Below, piece by piece: positions 1 through 10,771 of a stretch of 64,000 nucleotides of DNA (its first letter is position 1; each line of letters starts with the position of its first letter). The notes under the pieces are model-generated. The model searched no databases. It was not told the DNA's origin and was given only the letters and a program-made list of their open reading frames with translations. Source of the DNA: Pachyseris speciosa (Eukaryota; Cnidaria; Anthozoa; Scleractinia; Pachyseridae); the NCBI GenBank assembly GCA_016490735.1, contig JAEMWC010000031.1, forward strand, positions 1,299,501 through 1,363,500, written 5' to 3'. Made by a program: the position numbers and the translations under genes.

Positions 1-94
1 AGAACATTTTATTACAGAACTATTGGAATTTGGAACAATCTAGACCCCTTTTCAAAATCAAGCTGTTCGGTTCAAGTTTTTAAACGTATCTTAA
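1..94 (+). pseudogene. C-terminal end of a CR1/L2-like retrotransposon ORF, first part
   Basis: The frame reads an IGIWNNLDP-type segment followed by a VFKRIL segment, the usual C-terminal tail of CR1/L2-clade reverse-transcriptase proteins. The reading frame is cut at a TTAA (91-94) by the transposon at 95-2375 and resumes in phase at 2376, ending at a stop near 2415. The 5' part lies outside the window. The clade call rests on similarity to the longer copy at 17707-18252, which has the same WNNL motif and tail. Confidence 0.75.
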
Positions 95-217
95 GGAGGC
101 TCGAAAGGGTTTTTTGACCGCGCGAAGAGTGGATCCAAATGCATGTATCCCGTGCGTGTTCTTGCGCGATCCTCCCGCGAAGTTACGAGGCGCGAGCGGT
201 GGGAGTTGTAAACAACA

Positions 218-455
218 ATGGCGGCCTCAAATGAAAAAGTAAATCTGTCTTCTGAAGCTGAATGCGGCTATTTGCGGAATAAAAAGGGGAAGTTTGCTTC
301 TAAAAAGAGCGTTGAGAACAGTGTACTTTCCGTCAACAAGATGACTCAGGCAAAAAGGTCAGCAAAGAAGCGTCGTTTTGAGGAAGATGCTCAAGAACCC
401 GCGATCAACGATTTTATAGCTCGAAAAAAACAAACAAACAAGACGGTAGAATTTG
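218..455 (+). CDS. Candidate first coding exon, lysine-rich hypothetical protein
   Basis: The ATG sits in a good initiation context (ACAACAATGGCG) and opens a 79-codon frame rich in Lys, Arg, Ser and Asn, with a basic cluster (AKRSAKKRR) that could be a nuclear localisation signal. The frame runs to a consensus splice donor, G|GTACGT at 455/456, and stops within two codons if read through. I do not recognise a domain. It lies inside the TTAA-flanked transposon, upstream of and in the same orientation as the exonuclease-type exon at 1161-1487. The two may belong to one spliced transcript, but no connecting exon was identified. Confidence 0.5.
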
Positions 456-1160
456 GTACGTAAAAATTTACAACACTACATTTCACTACACTACACATGG
501 CTTTAAATACTTTCGATTCATTGGATGTTGAATGTCATAAACGTATTTAAAAAAGTTCCAACCTTCATAATACATGTACACACAGGACTCAGGCAAGGAA
601 AACAGTCGGAAAGTACGTGTAGCATGTAGTCGGGTCACGAATTATGGACGTGTTAGCAAAGGGGTTGGACAAGTTATGAAAACGGTAAGCAATGAATTTA
701 AGGATCCAGTTTTCACTGAAGCTCGGCTTTTCTATTTACATTTTAACAAGTAAATATTACATTGCTTCGCAAGGAGTTCATTCAAAAGGAACTTCAACTT
801 CACGTAAGCTTAATTTTATATGAAACAATTTTAACTCAAACAACTACAATGTTCAAATAAGTATACATGCAGTTTAAAAAGTTCAAAACTTGACAAATAT
901 ACCTGTACAGAAATTGAATGTAATCAGTCACTTCACACTATAAAAAAGTTGGTGAAAATGGAAAACTTGTCAAAAAAGGCCTGCATTGTATAAATAACAA
1001 TAGTTTGCACTCGAGAGAGAGATCAGATATGCACTGTACAATACCATAAATCCTGCACAGCTCCTCAGTGTTTGATACCTCAAGACTTCTCCGTAACGGA
1101 GGCTGCAGATATTCCAACCAGCTGCATGAAATTTAACTATTGTTCTGTGAAAGTCTTTCA

Positions 1161-1487
1161 GTTTTGAAATTCCGTCGAAGTCAACTGAACAACACCTTGA
1201 AATCTTCGCCAAACAACAAATTGGGCTGTGTTTATAAGGCACTGTTTAATTGTGAATTTTCCGCTCATGACGCATTGGAAGACGTGAAAGCACTTAGAAG
1301 GATTCTGTTTTCTCCGCCACCCGAGCAAAGCGCTGAAACTATTATGAATCGTGGAAAAACATCTTTACCGAACGAAGCCCTGCAACAAGCAACAGTTCTT
1401 GAGCGACGACAAGAAGTTGTTGACACCTTCAGCGGAAATCTCACTTACCTTCCGAATGGCTCTGTAAAGTTAAAAACAATCCAGTAG
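1161..1487 (+). CDS. Terminal exon of a DEDDh-type 3'-5' exonuclease-like protein
   Basis: The frame opens just after a polypyrimidine stretch ending in CTTTCAG (acceptor at 1159-1160) and ends at a TAG at 1485-1487. It contains NKLGCVYKALFNCEFSAHDA followed by LEDVKALRRILF. This matches the last exonuclease motif of the DnaQ/RNase T (DEDDh) family: a conserved His, an Asp a few residues later, and a hydrophobic helix. Such enzymes remove nucleotides from 3' ends. The Exo I and Exo II motifs are not visible, so this is a partial domain. About 60 residues after the motif are not recognised. Being inside a small TTAA transposon suggests capture of a gene or the remnant of a longer transposon-encoded protein. 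Confidence 0.6.
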   Translation, partial: VLKFRRSQLNNTLKSSPNNKLGCVYKALFNCEFSAHDALEDVKALRRILFSPPPEQSAETIMNRGKTSLPNEALQQATVLERRQEVVDTFSGNLTYLPNGSVKLKTIQ

Positions 1488-2375
1488 TTGGCAGACTCCG
1501 GTTTGGCCTTCAGTACTCTTCAAGAAATTTCAAACTTGGAATAAACGGTCTGTATGGAGTTATGACACTCCCTGAATCGTCTCGAAACTTCTCGCCTCAC
1601 CAAACCAAATCGTCGAGAATTTCATTGAACAGAAGAATAATTTCCTCCATATTAAGGTATTTCCACGAACAATAGACAAGATCTTTCTCTTTACTTTGAT
1701 TTCATATACTTTTAGCCTGTTAATTCCTCTATTAATTGCCTTGATAAGCAGACACGACGAGAGACAATGGAGTCCGATAGAATTTCGAGTCTGTATGAGT
1801 CTCGCAACTCGCGCGAATAAGGTCAGCGGTAACTTGAAGAGCGCGACCGGAAATAATGATTTGCGCGAAATCGCGCGAACCGGAAATAAAAGGTGCAAAA
1901 TGATTATCAATTTATCTCAAAAATTTGCTCGGTGACCTATGTTGAAATTTTTCATGCAAATAGCATTCAACTTTATCTAGCATTTTAGGCATTTAAGAAA
2001 AAATCTGTAGGGTAGATGTTTTTTAATCCTTAAGAGGCTATTTTTCGAATTATCTCCGTTTCCACACTACAGAATTTTCTAAAATTTTCACAGAAAGTGA
2101 ATAAAATTGCAAACATTGAAAAACGCTTATAAAAAATATAGGTCACCGAGTTAGTTTTAAAGATAAATTTAAAAAAGTGACTTTTTAGGGGTAGGTCTTT
2201 AGAGAGGCATGGTTGCCATGGCAACGCACATGACGTCAGAAGTTGTCTCAATTGAAACTTTAACAACCCTGTTGTAAGATAACCTACAATTTGTTTAAGT
2301 GACTTACAGCAAAAAAAATTAATCTTGAATTGTTTTGACATGCATATCAGCTGTAAGAAACCCTTTCGAGCCTCC
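1488..2375. other. Non-coding 3' part of the TTAA transposon
   Basis: No convincing gene. The frames present are short and their peptides have no recognisable motif. The stretch ends in the right terminal inverted repeat. Confidence 0.5.
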
Positions 2376-2598
2376 TTAAAGAATAAGCTTTTGGACAATT
2401 TCGTAAATACTTCCTAAACTTCATTTATTTTTAGCATTTTTCTCGATTACAAAGTTTAGATAATGTTGTAAATGTTTCTTAAATTTAATTTATTTTAATT
2501 GTGTAGTTATTAGTAACTTTAGTAATTTAAATAATTGTTCCTGAAAAGCCCCATTGGGGAGGTAACAATAAAGTATGTATGTATGTATGTATGTAAAT
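2376..2598 (+). mobile_element. 3' tail of the CR1/L2-like element, ending in a TATG microsatellite
   Basis: It continues the fragment at 1-94: the last codons, a stop, then an AT-rich 3' region with GAAAAGCCCCATTGGGGAGG, AATAAAG and a (TATG)n run at about 2573-2598. The copy at 18253-18350 ends the same way (GAAAAGCCCTAATGGGAATG, AATAAAG, TATG repeats), so these define one family with a microsatellite tail. The tail abuts the Gypsy Gag remnant, into which it seems to have inserted. Confidence 0.8.
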
Positions 2599-3161
2599 AC
2601 TTCCAATTCAACAGATCCAAAATATGTGTGTACATCCTGACTCTCGTTTAGAAGGTCTTCAACAAAGGCTTCTTGTTCCACTGTGTCAACTTGTGAGTCT
2701 TTCTTGACATTCTCTTTGCAAACCTGTGCAAAGTGTCCCTCTTTCTTACACTTTATGCACCTTTTTCCAAATGCAGGGCATCTACTTGGCTGAGTAAATG
2801 GGTGCTTGTAACCACAGAACTTACAAGAGCGTGCAGTTGTTCTGTCTTGTCCCTTAGATTTTCTTACGAAATGAATTCCTGGTGGACGTTCGGTACTCGC
2901 ATTCGTTGACAGGTTAAACTTGAACTTCTGCAGTTCAGCTGCCTCAAATGTTCTAGAATAATCATGAGCACTCTGCAGAGTGAGATCTGGCTTTTTAAGC
3001 AATTCTCCTCTCAATTCATCAGATGATACTCCACCAACAATGCGATCTCTAATTAATGAATCTCGTAAGTCTCCAAATTCGCATGTTAGAGACAATCTCT
3101 TTAGCTCACTCACAAAGTTATCAATCCTCTCTCCCTCTTTTTGATTCCTCTGATTAAACAC
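2599..3161 (-). pseudogene. gag: Ty3/Gypsy-type Gag fragment with zinc knuckles
   Basis: The minus-strand frame has the Gypsy Gag signature: FNQRNQKEGERIDNFVSELK, a CEFGDLRDSLIRDRIVGG segment, then CKFCGYKH and the nucleocapsid knuckle CIKCKKEGHFAQVC. Gag packages retrotransposon RNA. Both ends are missing: the C-terminal end is cut by the CR1/L2 tail, the N-terminal end by the retroelement starting near 3166. No protease or polymerase is adjacent. Confidence 0.8.
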
Positions 3162-3165
3162 CAGT

Positions 3166-4348
3166 AAAAAAAAGCTCTTTCGTCGACAAAGCCGAAACGC
3201 AGACGTCTGGAAGGCCTACAAGGAAGCCCGGAGATCAGTAAAACAACTTCTTAAGAATGCCGAGTGACTACATCCGCACCGAAGTCCAATCACACAAAGA
3301 TAACCCTGGATCTCTATGGAAAATAATTAATACTTGTATTCCATCCAAAGAAAAAGAAACTCCGGTCTATAGTAGAGACACTGAGCTAGTTGCTAATGAT
3401 TTCAACCAACTTTTCGCCTCTGTGGGGAGAAACACTGCTCATACTGCTTCACAGTTGGCCATAGACAACAACATCAATATTTCAGATACAAGCCTATTTT
3501 CACCACCAACGACCACTACCTCGTCCGAGGAACTATTTAATTTCACCCCAGTTACCTGTACGCAAGTCGAACGGATTATATCATCTATGCCTTCTAATAA
3601 GTCTCCAGGCCCCGACAAAGTCAGCATACGCATAATCAAAGACTGCCTCCCCGTTATCCTTGGCCCGTTGACAGACATCATCAACTGTTCTTTCGCAACT
3701 TCAACATTTCCAAACTCTTGGAAAGTGTCTGAGGTCATACCATTACTGAAAGACGGAGGTCACGAGGAGGCATCAAATAATTCCCCCTTTCTATGCTTGC
3801 CGTTGCTTCAAAGATCTGCGAGAAGGTAGCACTCCAACAGTTCAGCAATTATCTACAACGTAACGGCCTCCTTAGTAAACATCAAAGTGGTAATCGGAAA
3901 TATCACTCCACAGAGACTCTTAATATTATGATCAGTGATCTCAGTGATCTCTTGCTATGGACAATAAGAGACTGTCAGCCCTGATACTACTAGCCATTCC
4001 ATATTATTACAGAAGCTGCGCCTTGTCGTCGCCGACAAAACCACGAAATGGTTTAAGAGTTACCTGTCTGGGTAGAACTCAAGCGGTCCGTATTGGCACA
4101 TCTACATCTACACCCCTCCCTATCACCTATGTCGTACCACAGGGCGCAATACTGTCACCATTTTTGTTTTGTATTTACATCAGTGATCTTCTACTCGCTC
4201 CACAAGTATGCAATCTCGAGTCCTACGTAGACGACTCTAAGATCCTTCTATCCTTTCCAATCAAAGATGCCGAATCTGCAGAACGCGTTCTTGAAGAAGA
4301 TTTAAGACGTATGGCTGCTTGGTGCTGTAAAAATCAACTATTAATCAA
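3166..4348 (+). pseudogene. CR1/L2-like reverse transcriptase, 5' part, frameshifted
   Basis: Several frames together give an order typical of CR1/L2 reverse transcriptases: a Lys/Arg-rich leader, SNKSPGPDKV, a degraded RPISLLPV-type motif near 3785, an HSTET segment near 3910, VPQGAILSPFLF, and the catalytic YVDD box near 4224. There are at least three frame changes. The segment expected to hold the first catalytic Asp (motif A, SKAFDS-like) is missing between the SALILL and HSILLQKLR-equivalent positions (about 3985-4000), so the enzyme is dead. The frame is broken at 4349 by the 13.2 kb insertion and resumes at 17521. Confidence 0.8.
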
Positions 4349-4364
4349 CAGGAGTACCCAACGA

Positions 4365-6043
4365 ACCGCTCTTCAAAAATAACCGCTCTTCACCCTTTTT
4401 AACCCTGGCTGGCATTCCCTCAGAACAATCCTTTTGCTTGCTGGTTTAGCGTAATATTTATTTATTTGCTGGCTGCCTGATTTCCAATTCCATTCCTTGC
4501 TGGGAAATTTGTTACATTTCTGATCCTGGCAAAACAATTCACAACAAATTTCCGGTTAATTGGTGACAGGAAAATAGGAGTGGTCTTTTTATTTTAAGAG
4601 TTGTCAATCTGTGCTGAAAACTTGATGACTTAACAAGTAATTATACGGATTACATTACAGTTCGCTTGTGTTACCGGTATTTGCCCTCTATTTTGTTCAT
4701 CTGTCATTAAGAGCGGTAACAGACCGTTGACATTTTTCGTGGATTCTACCCGCCGAAGAAGCATTCCGTTGAAAGTTGATGTGTTCATTTTACTGTGCTG
4801 AGTTTGTTTTCGGGATTTTCTGAAACTTTGGATAACAAGCTTGTTCACTTTCATTGGCCTTTTGGTAAGTATCATTGGCGCAATACTTCCTTGACGCGTT
4901 TGGGAAGAAATTACAGAATCGACTTCTTTTCTTATTTTTTGTGTTGCAGAGCCATTTTAACCTGAAGTGGTAAGGGGTCGTGAGGGTCTTCTTCCGCCGG
5001 GCGGCTCGATAGTTCCAGCTGAACTAGAAATTGTAGGTGAGGACGACTGTTTTCTAAGTTTTTATTATTATTCGTGCAACATCGACTGACATCGAGAGAA
5101 TCTGCTTGGCCGGCGGAATTTGAAACAGTCATCGAAGCCCAAGCAACGGTGATGAAAATGCTATTTAAGTAACAACTTGAGAAAGGCGGTCGTTTGATAC
5201 ATTAGATGATACCCTGGGTACCAGAGGGTTTTTTTTTAACCAAAGTAATATTCTGAGTAATTGTGCTTTAAAATTTATGTAGTCAGTGGTGCCAAAACGC
5301 TGATACGTAATGGCACTGACAGCGACGGAAAAACTCTGGGTCTGATCTGTTACGGTATTTGAATTCCGTTCATGAATTGCCAAACATGAATTTCGGTCCC
5401 AAAACAAACATTCACGGTGCGTTTGCCCATGAATACTTGACGGCTTTTTTCTGAATTTCCTATCATTGGTTTATTGATTTTTATGTGAAAATTTTCGTCA
5501 CTTTGCACTGATTAGGCTGATATTTTTATCCGCAGCACGTGATGGACTTTCAATAGAGGCGTGCTCGACTGCACCCTAAGGGAGTACAGTAAGTGATATT
5601 TTCCGCTATTTGTCTGTTGACTGCAATATCCTTCATTTCCAATATACATTGCGTTACGACACACATAACTTCATTTCAAGATCGCAATAAACGTAGTATA
5701 CACATTTGACCTGGCTAGTGATCTCCATTACGTCCAGGCAATATAGTCAATGGTTCTTTTCACCTTTTCTGGAATTTCCGGTGAATAAATCCTTGATTTT
5801 GGGCCTGTTTGATTTGCCAAAAAATCTGTCAACGCGAAGCCATTTCTAGTGCGAACGATTTTTTGCACCCACCAAAATTTTGCAAGCGCAACGAAACTTC
5901 AAAGATTCCGTCGACTAGCTTTGGAGGATGTAAAAATTTTGTCAGGCGAGAAAATCCTTTGTTCCTTGACATCCATCCGTCACTGGGTCATCAAATTGAT
6001 AGGAAGTAAATGACAGGCCTGCGCGGACTCTTGCGGTTGTCTC
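4365..6043. other. Left interior of the 13.2 kb element, no gene recognised
   Basis: The only frames are short, and none shows a transposase or other known motif. The subterminal part repeats CTGGCTGG/TTGCTGG-type words that recur near the right end (about 17255-17390), as expected for subterminal binding sites. Confidence 0.4.
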
Positions 6044-7059
6044 GAGTCTGTCTTTTGGTCGAGGGTCGAGGGTCGAGGGTCGAGGGTTCAATGTCGAGGG
6101 TCGAGGGTAACAAATTTTTCCAAATATTTATTATTAAAAAAAATATATAGAAAAGACAAGAAATTGGAAAAATAGAAATTAAATTAAAGGAGAATTGAAG
6201 AAGAATCTAAGCGTTTCCAAAAAGCGAGTCGCGCGTAGACGTTAGATCTTTTTGTAAGTGGACAGCCTAGGGGGTGGGGGATGAAATAATGAATAGCCCG
6301 TGCCGTGCCCCATGTAATCCCAATTTGGCTTTAGAAACGTCGCTGATTTCATTTGTGTTTCACAAGATTTCATTTGTGCATCACATCGGGGGATACTTCC
6401 CTATAGGGCCTATACGGATAAGGTATGGCTTTTGATTCCGATGTCCCGAAACGGGTATATAAGTTCAAGCGCACCTGTACTTATCAGGATCTTTGGCAGG
6501 TTAGGGATTTGTTCGCTTTCAGTTAACGTTCTTCCTACAATCTTAAAAAAGAGCGCGTTGGTATTTACTGTTATTTTTTTGTTCGAAACAGGGTAAGGGT
6601 TTCAAACTTGCAGTAGTACCCCCATACCCAAACATCGGTCAGTTACACCCGGGGCACTGCATAGCTTGTTTTATAACATAGGGTGCCTGTCAAGGAAATC
6701 TTTTGTTCTCTTAACATGTCCAAATTCCACACAAAATTTCTTGGCCAGAATAGTCCGCTTTTATTAAATATTTTGTATTTTTCTCAAAGAAAATGTCTAC
6801 AAGCCACGCTGCCCAGTAGCCACCATCAGTTCCATTTCTCATGATATTTTCGCAAAATGCCCTGAGCCAGTTTAATAACAATGACTGCTTTGACTTGCCA
6901 TTACGCAACAAGTGATTGGCTGCGGCAAAAATAGAATACCTGGTCGCGATTTCCGGTACGGTGATCAACTTCTTTGAAACAACGTCAAATCGATATTTGC
7001 CGGCGCTTTTCTCGTAAAATTGCAAATTGCGATTTTTTTCGATTCTTTGTGAAAGACTA

Positions 7060-7207
7060 TGGATTCCCCTAAATCGTTCGCTGATGTGATAAGAGGGAAA
7101 AAATCAAACAGTTGGTGGAGGAGGTACCAGGCAGAGGACGAGGAGGAGGCGATGTTAATTGCCATTGAAAAATCTCGCACGAGATCCGGACATTTACGCA
7201 AGTAAAT
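7060..7207 (+). CDS. Candidate first exon with an acidic UIM-like helix (copy 2)
   Basis: Plus-strand counterpart of 12687-12834 in the left arm of the dimer, starting with the ATG at 7060 and reading the same peptide. It is followed directly by a palindrome of more than 20 bp per arm (7171-7224, CTCGCACGAGATCCGG... ). Nothing downstream is recognised. Confidence 0.35.
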
Positions 7208-8338
7208 GTCCGGATCTCGTGCGAGAACGCTTGAGAAGAATTTAAGTCGCGGCTGCACGAACGTTTTTTTGAATTGCGATGGTTTTTTTTAACATTGTCG
7301 TGTTGTCAGCGCGCGGTTATAATCGCATGTGTAACCACCCGCGTGCAAGAGATGCAATGGCGACAGCTAAAAATATCGTACACAACAAACCGCAAGAAAT
7401 TTAATGAGTTGAATTTTTCACGACAAAATCACGGAATTTGTCACTCCTATAGCCACCCCGCGTGCCGGCTACGCGACAATTAAAAAAAAAACCGCATCAC
7501 CATCGCAAAGCAAATCCTCGCTCGTCTAGTCATGGCTTTATTTCTCGCGGACGACAAAAACCAAACTTGTCTTGCTCGTAATTTTTTTGTTACATAGTTA
7601 TACGCACGTTTGTTTACAAATTCGTTTCAACTGAGAAAAGTTTTAATCAGCTTGCGCGAACCCGAACGGTGTCACTTATATACATGTCTTGTGCTATTGT
7701 CATGGAGAAATTCATGTGATTTGTAATGATTTCGTATCTACTCTTGCGGAAAATGGCGTCATTTCCGTTCTTTGTAATCTCACAAGACCTACAGGGGCTT
7801 CCACGTGACGTCAAAAAGAACTAAAATTAAAAAAAAAACACAGGGTGCAGAGGAGTTCTGTTCGATCGTACACGACAAAGTCTCACCTTGTTAATTCCAA
7901 AATATGTTTACTTTGTACGATAAAGATTGTCGAAATGAAATCCTTCTGATTGTGAATGTTTTCTGCTTCCATATCCTTCTATATCCCCGATCTTGTCTCT
8001 TTCTGGTACGGTTTCAGCAATGTTTATTTGCATGTACCGCGGACAAAAGTACTGTGGGCGCGCACGGTTACAAAAGGTTGGCTTACAGTACAAGAAGAGG
8101 AAAGGGAGGAAACCGATTTAGGCTCAATTTTTCGATTCCCTGTAGCTAACACGAAATTCAATGAAAAGGCCTCATTTTTCGTATATGGTTTGCAATTTTC
8201 ACTTTTTGGCCAAATTGGACGAGAATTCTGTTGAAACGGTCGGAAAACTAATATTTTTGGCAAAGGAGATTTACGGCCTCATCACACCGCTTTCGTTCAA
8301 TGTGCACCGCAACAACTGGTGACGGAAATGACGTATAG

Positions 8339-9060
8339 TGTGTTGTGACCTCGAAGAATAAACGTGTTGGAAGTACTCGTTGGCGGTCTCTATTTGTGTT
8401 TCGGAGTTCTACAGTAAGCGACAAGGATCGTTCTTTTTCACTCGCGGTTTCGTGGAGGTATTTGTCGATTTTTCTCTTTTCGACGGCGGTTTATAAGCGG
8501 CGCGAGATGAGCGGAGCTAACGCTAGTGGTTCAGCCAGCGAGTCGGGAGGTGTTGGAAGAATTTCTGTTTCCCTAGGTGTCGGTTCGTTAGAAGCACTGG
8601 TTTCGCAGACACTTGATGACTACTTCGTTCCAAAGGCAAACGTTTCGTTTGAGAGGCACATGTTTCTGCAGATTGCACAGGAAATCAGTGAAACCGTTGA
8701 TCAGTTTGTTTGTCGGATTCGTCAGCGTGCAATTAGCCGTGACTTCGGTGCCCGGGCTTCGGTGATAGAGAAGACCACTATATTCGAGATCATGTCATAG
8801 ACAAGTGAACATTCAACACATGCGTCGGACGTTTTCAGAAAAGGAGGAGACTTTGATGCTCGAAGGTTTGCTGAGAATTGTCGAAGCGTGAGAATTGTTC
8901 TAATTATTAGTTAGCTATTGTTTTATATGTTGTGACCTCGTAGAATAAACGTGTTGTTAGTATTTGCTGGCTATCCAGTCCGTCTATCTCAATTTGTGTT
9001 TCCCTGGTGGACGGTTTCGATTTTTTTTTGCTTCCGGTGGGTTTTCCTTGAGTGGAGCTG
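8339..9060 (+). mobile_element. Gypsy LTR-retrotransposon remnant (LTR piece, gag start, LTR piece)
   Basis: TGTTGTGACCTCGAAGAATA (8339 on) recurs, nearly identical, from 8929, followed both times by AACGTGTTG and a TTTGTGTTTC word. These look like the 3' parts of two LTRs flanking a shortened gag. The polymerase region is absent. Boundaries are approximate. Confidence 0.55.
8507..8800 (+). pseudogene. gag: Truncated Gypsy Gag N-terminal region
   Basis: The ATG at 8507 opens a Ser/Gly-rich leader, then DDYFVPKANVSFERHMF and ETVDQFVCRIRQRA, the typical start of the Gypsy Gag domain in cnidarian elements. A stop at 8798-8800 ends the frame, and Gag-like fragments continue in other frames for about 80 bases. 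Not functional. Confidence 0.65.
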
Positions 9061-9529
9061 GCCTTTTGAAAGACAAACTTGCTATGTTTTTATCCTTCCC
9101 CAACGGGAGATTACTCTCCCGTTTCCGGTCACTGCCCACTTCCGTCACCAGTTATTGCGGTTCACATCGAACTAGTCACATGACGCTTGTTTCCTCCCTT
9201 TACTCTTCTTTTACTCGGCACTTCGTGCCTCGTTCGGATAGCTTCGCTTTCCGATTTCCGAAGCTTATTCGTTGCCCTTCGGGCAAAGACCATATGCGCC
9301 CGCGGCCAGCGTCAGTTCGACGCGGTATATGCAAGTAAACATGGCGGAAAGCCATACGAGAGAGACAAGATCGGGGGATATAGAAGGATATGGAAGCAGA
9401 AAACATTCACAAATCGGAAGGATTTCATTTCGACAATCTTTATCGTACAAAGTAAACATATTTTGGAATTAACAAGGTGGGACTTTGTCGTGTACGATCG
9501 AACAGAACTCCTCTGCACCCTGTGAAAAA

Positions 9530-9870
9530 AACCCAGACTTTTGCACTTTTATCTTCATTACGTAAAAGAAATTTTAGAAATGTATCTGCTTGCATGTTTT
9601 CAGCTCGGCACCTTGCTCTCTTTTGAAAATAGAGCAGTTTGAATTTAAGAGTTTTTCACAGTGCGTGACATAAAGATTTCTGCTCACAAGCAAGTCACTT
9701 ACATGAAAACATCGATTCACCGTGTGTTTTTGAGGTTGAAAGCCCAACATGGTAAGAGAAGCGTCTATGTGCATGATTGAAAGCTCAACAGAGAGAACAA
9801 AGCCTTTGAGATAGACTCGAGTAAGCTTTAACTCGTTTCCGGCCGCCATCTTGGGGTTCTTCAGAGGAAC
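9530..9870. repeat. Dispersed repeat shared with 11720-12045 and 19905-20228
   Basis: The stretch with GCATGTTTTCAGCTCGGCA, CATCGATTCACCGTGTGTTT and a GGCCGCCATCTTGG word occurs three times: here, inverted at 11720-12045 (the other arm of the dimer), and separately at 19905-20228. The third copy is outside the dimer, so this segment is a dispersed element of its own. A 91-codon frame (9574-9849 minus; 11739-12011 plus) begins at the ATG in GATGGCGGCC, but coding is doubtful. Confidence 0.7.
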
Positions 9871-10771
9871 GCCAAGATGGCGTTTCCATACAAAACACTA
9901 TAATTTTGAGTGGTACATTTTGCCGAATAACTCGAGTACGGGATATCGCACGGCCCTGAGACTTTGGCATGTTGTTTATTTATTACTCTTCTATAATACC
10001 ACAATTTCTTGACTTTGTGTATTGAATGAATGATGATTTTATTTTTTTACTTGCGTGACTGAAAACGCTCTATACCGATTTTGTAAAGGCTATATAGAGG
10101 TTCAAATCTGAAATCTACTTTGGGTAGGCACGTGCTTTAAAGAATTAACCGAGGAATCGCGATTTTTCGAAGCCGCAAATTTTTCGAAATCTCCCTTGGA
10201 TTTGCTCGATCGGACATTGCAACTTTACCCTACTGCAAGTTTGAAACCCCTACCCTGTTTCGAACAAAAAAATAACAGTAAATACCAACGCGCTCTTTTT
10301 TAAGATTGTAGGAAGAACGTTAACTGAAAGCGAACAAATCCCTAACCTGTCAAAGATCCTGATAAGTACAGGTGCGCTTGAACTTATATACCCGTTTCGG
10401 GAAATCGGAATCAAAAGCCATACCTTATCCGTATAGGCCCTATAGGGAAGTATCCCCCGGTGTGATGCACAAATGAAATCTTGTGAAACAAATGAAATCA
10501 GCGACGTTTCTAAAGCCAAATTGGGATTACATGGGCACGGCACGGGCTATTCACTATTTCATCCCCCACCCGCTAGGCTGTCCACGTGCAACTCGCTTTT
10601 TGGAAACGCTTAGATTCTTCTTCAATTATCTTTTAATTTAATTTCTCTTTTTCCAATTTCTTGTCTTTTCTATTTTTTTTTTAATAATAAATATTTGGAA
10701 AAATTTGTTACCCTCGACCCTCGACATGGAACCCTCGACCCTCGACATAGAACCCTCGACCCTCGACCCTC

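Larger units (their letters stand above)
95..2375. mobile_element. TTAA-flanked 2.28 kb DNA transposon carrying an exonuclease exon
   Basis: The ends are perfect 18-bp inverted repeats, GGAGGCTCGAAAGGGTTT, bounded by TTAA on both sides (91-94 and 2376-2379). Removing the segment and one TTAA restores the reading frame of the interrupted retrotransposon, so the boundaries are secure. TTAA duplications are known for piggyBac and Kolobok elements. The GG ends, not CCC, fit Kolobok better, but no transposase is visible. It carries a first-exon candidate (218-455) and an exonuclease-type terminal exon (1161-1487). It is either a deletion derivative or a gene-capturing element. Confidence 0.85.
7839..9524. 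mobile_element. 1.69 kb transposon with about 210-bp inverted repeats, 8-bp target duplication
   Basis: The ends are CACAGGGTGCAGAGGAG and its reverse complement, with near-identical inverted repeats extending to about 8050 and from about 9310. It lies in an A-tract of the left arm of the dimer. The matching site in the right arm (about 12051-12063) has no insertion and 9 A residues, against 10 plus 7 around the insertion, so 8 A residues were duplicated. An 8-bp duplication fits hAT or P-like elements. No transposase; the interior holds a Gypsy remnant. Confidence 0.85.

Noticed and set aside
970..1242. 90-codon minus-strand frame in the first transposon
   Set aside because: No motif, and it overlaps the exonuclease-type exon on the other strand.
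6250..6610. 97-codon frame in each inverted repeat of the dimer units
   Set aside because: It lies within terminal repeats, has no motif, and is open in only some of the four copies.
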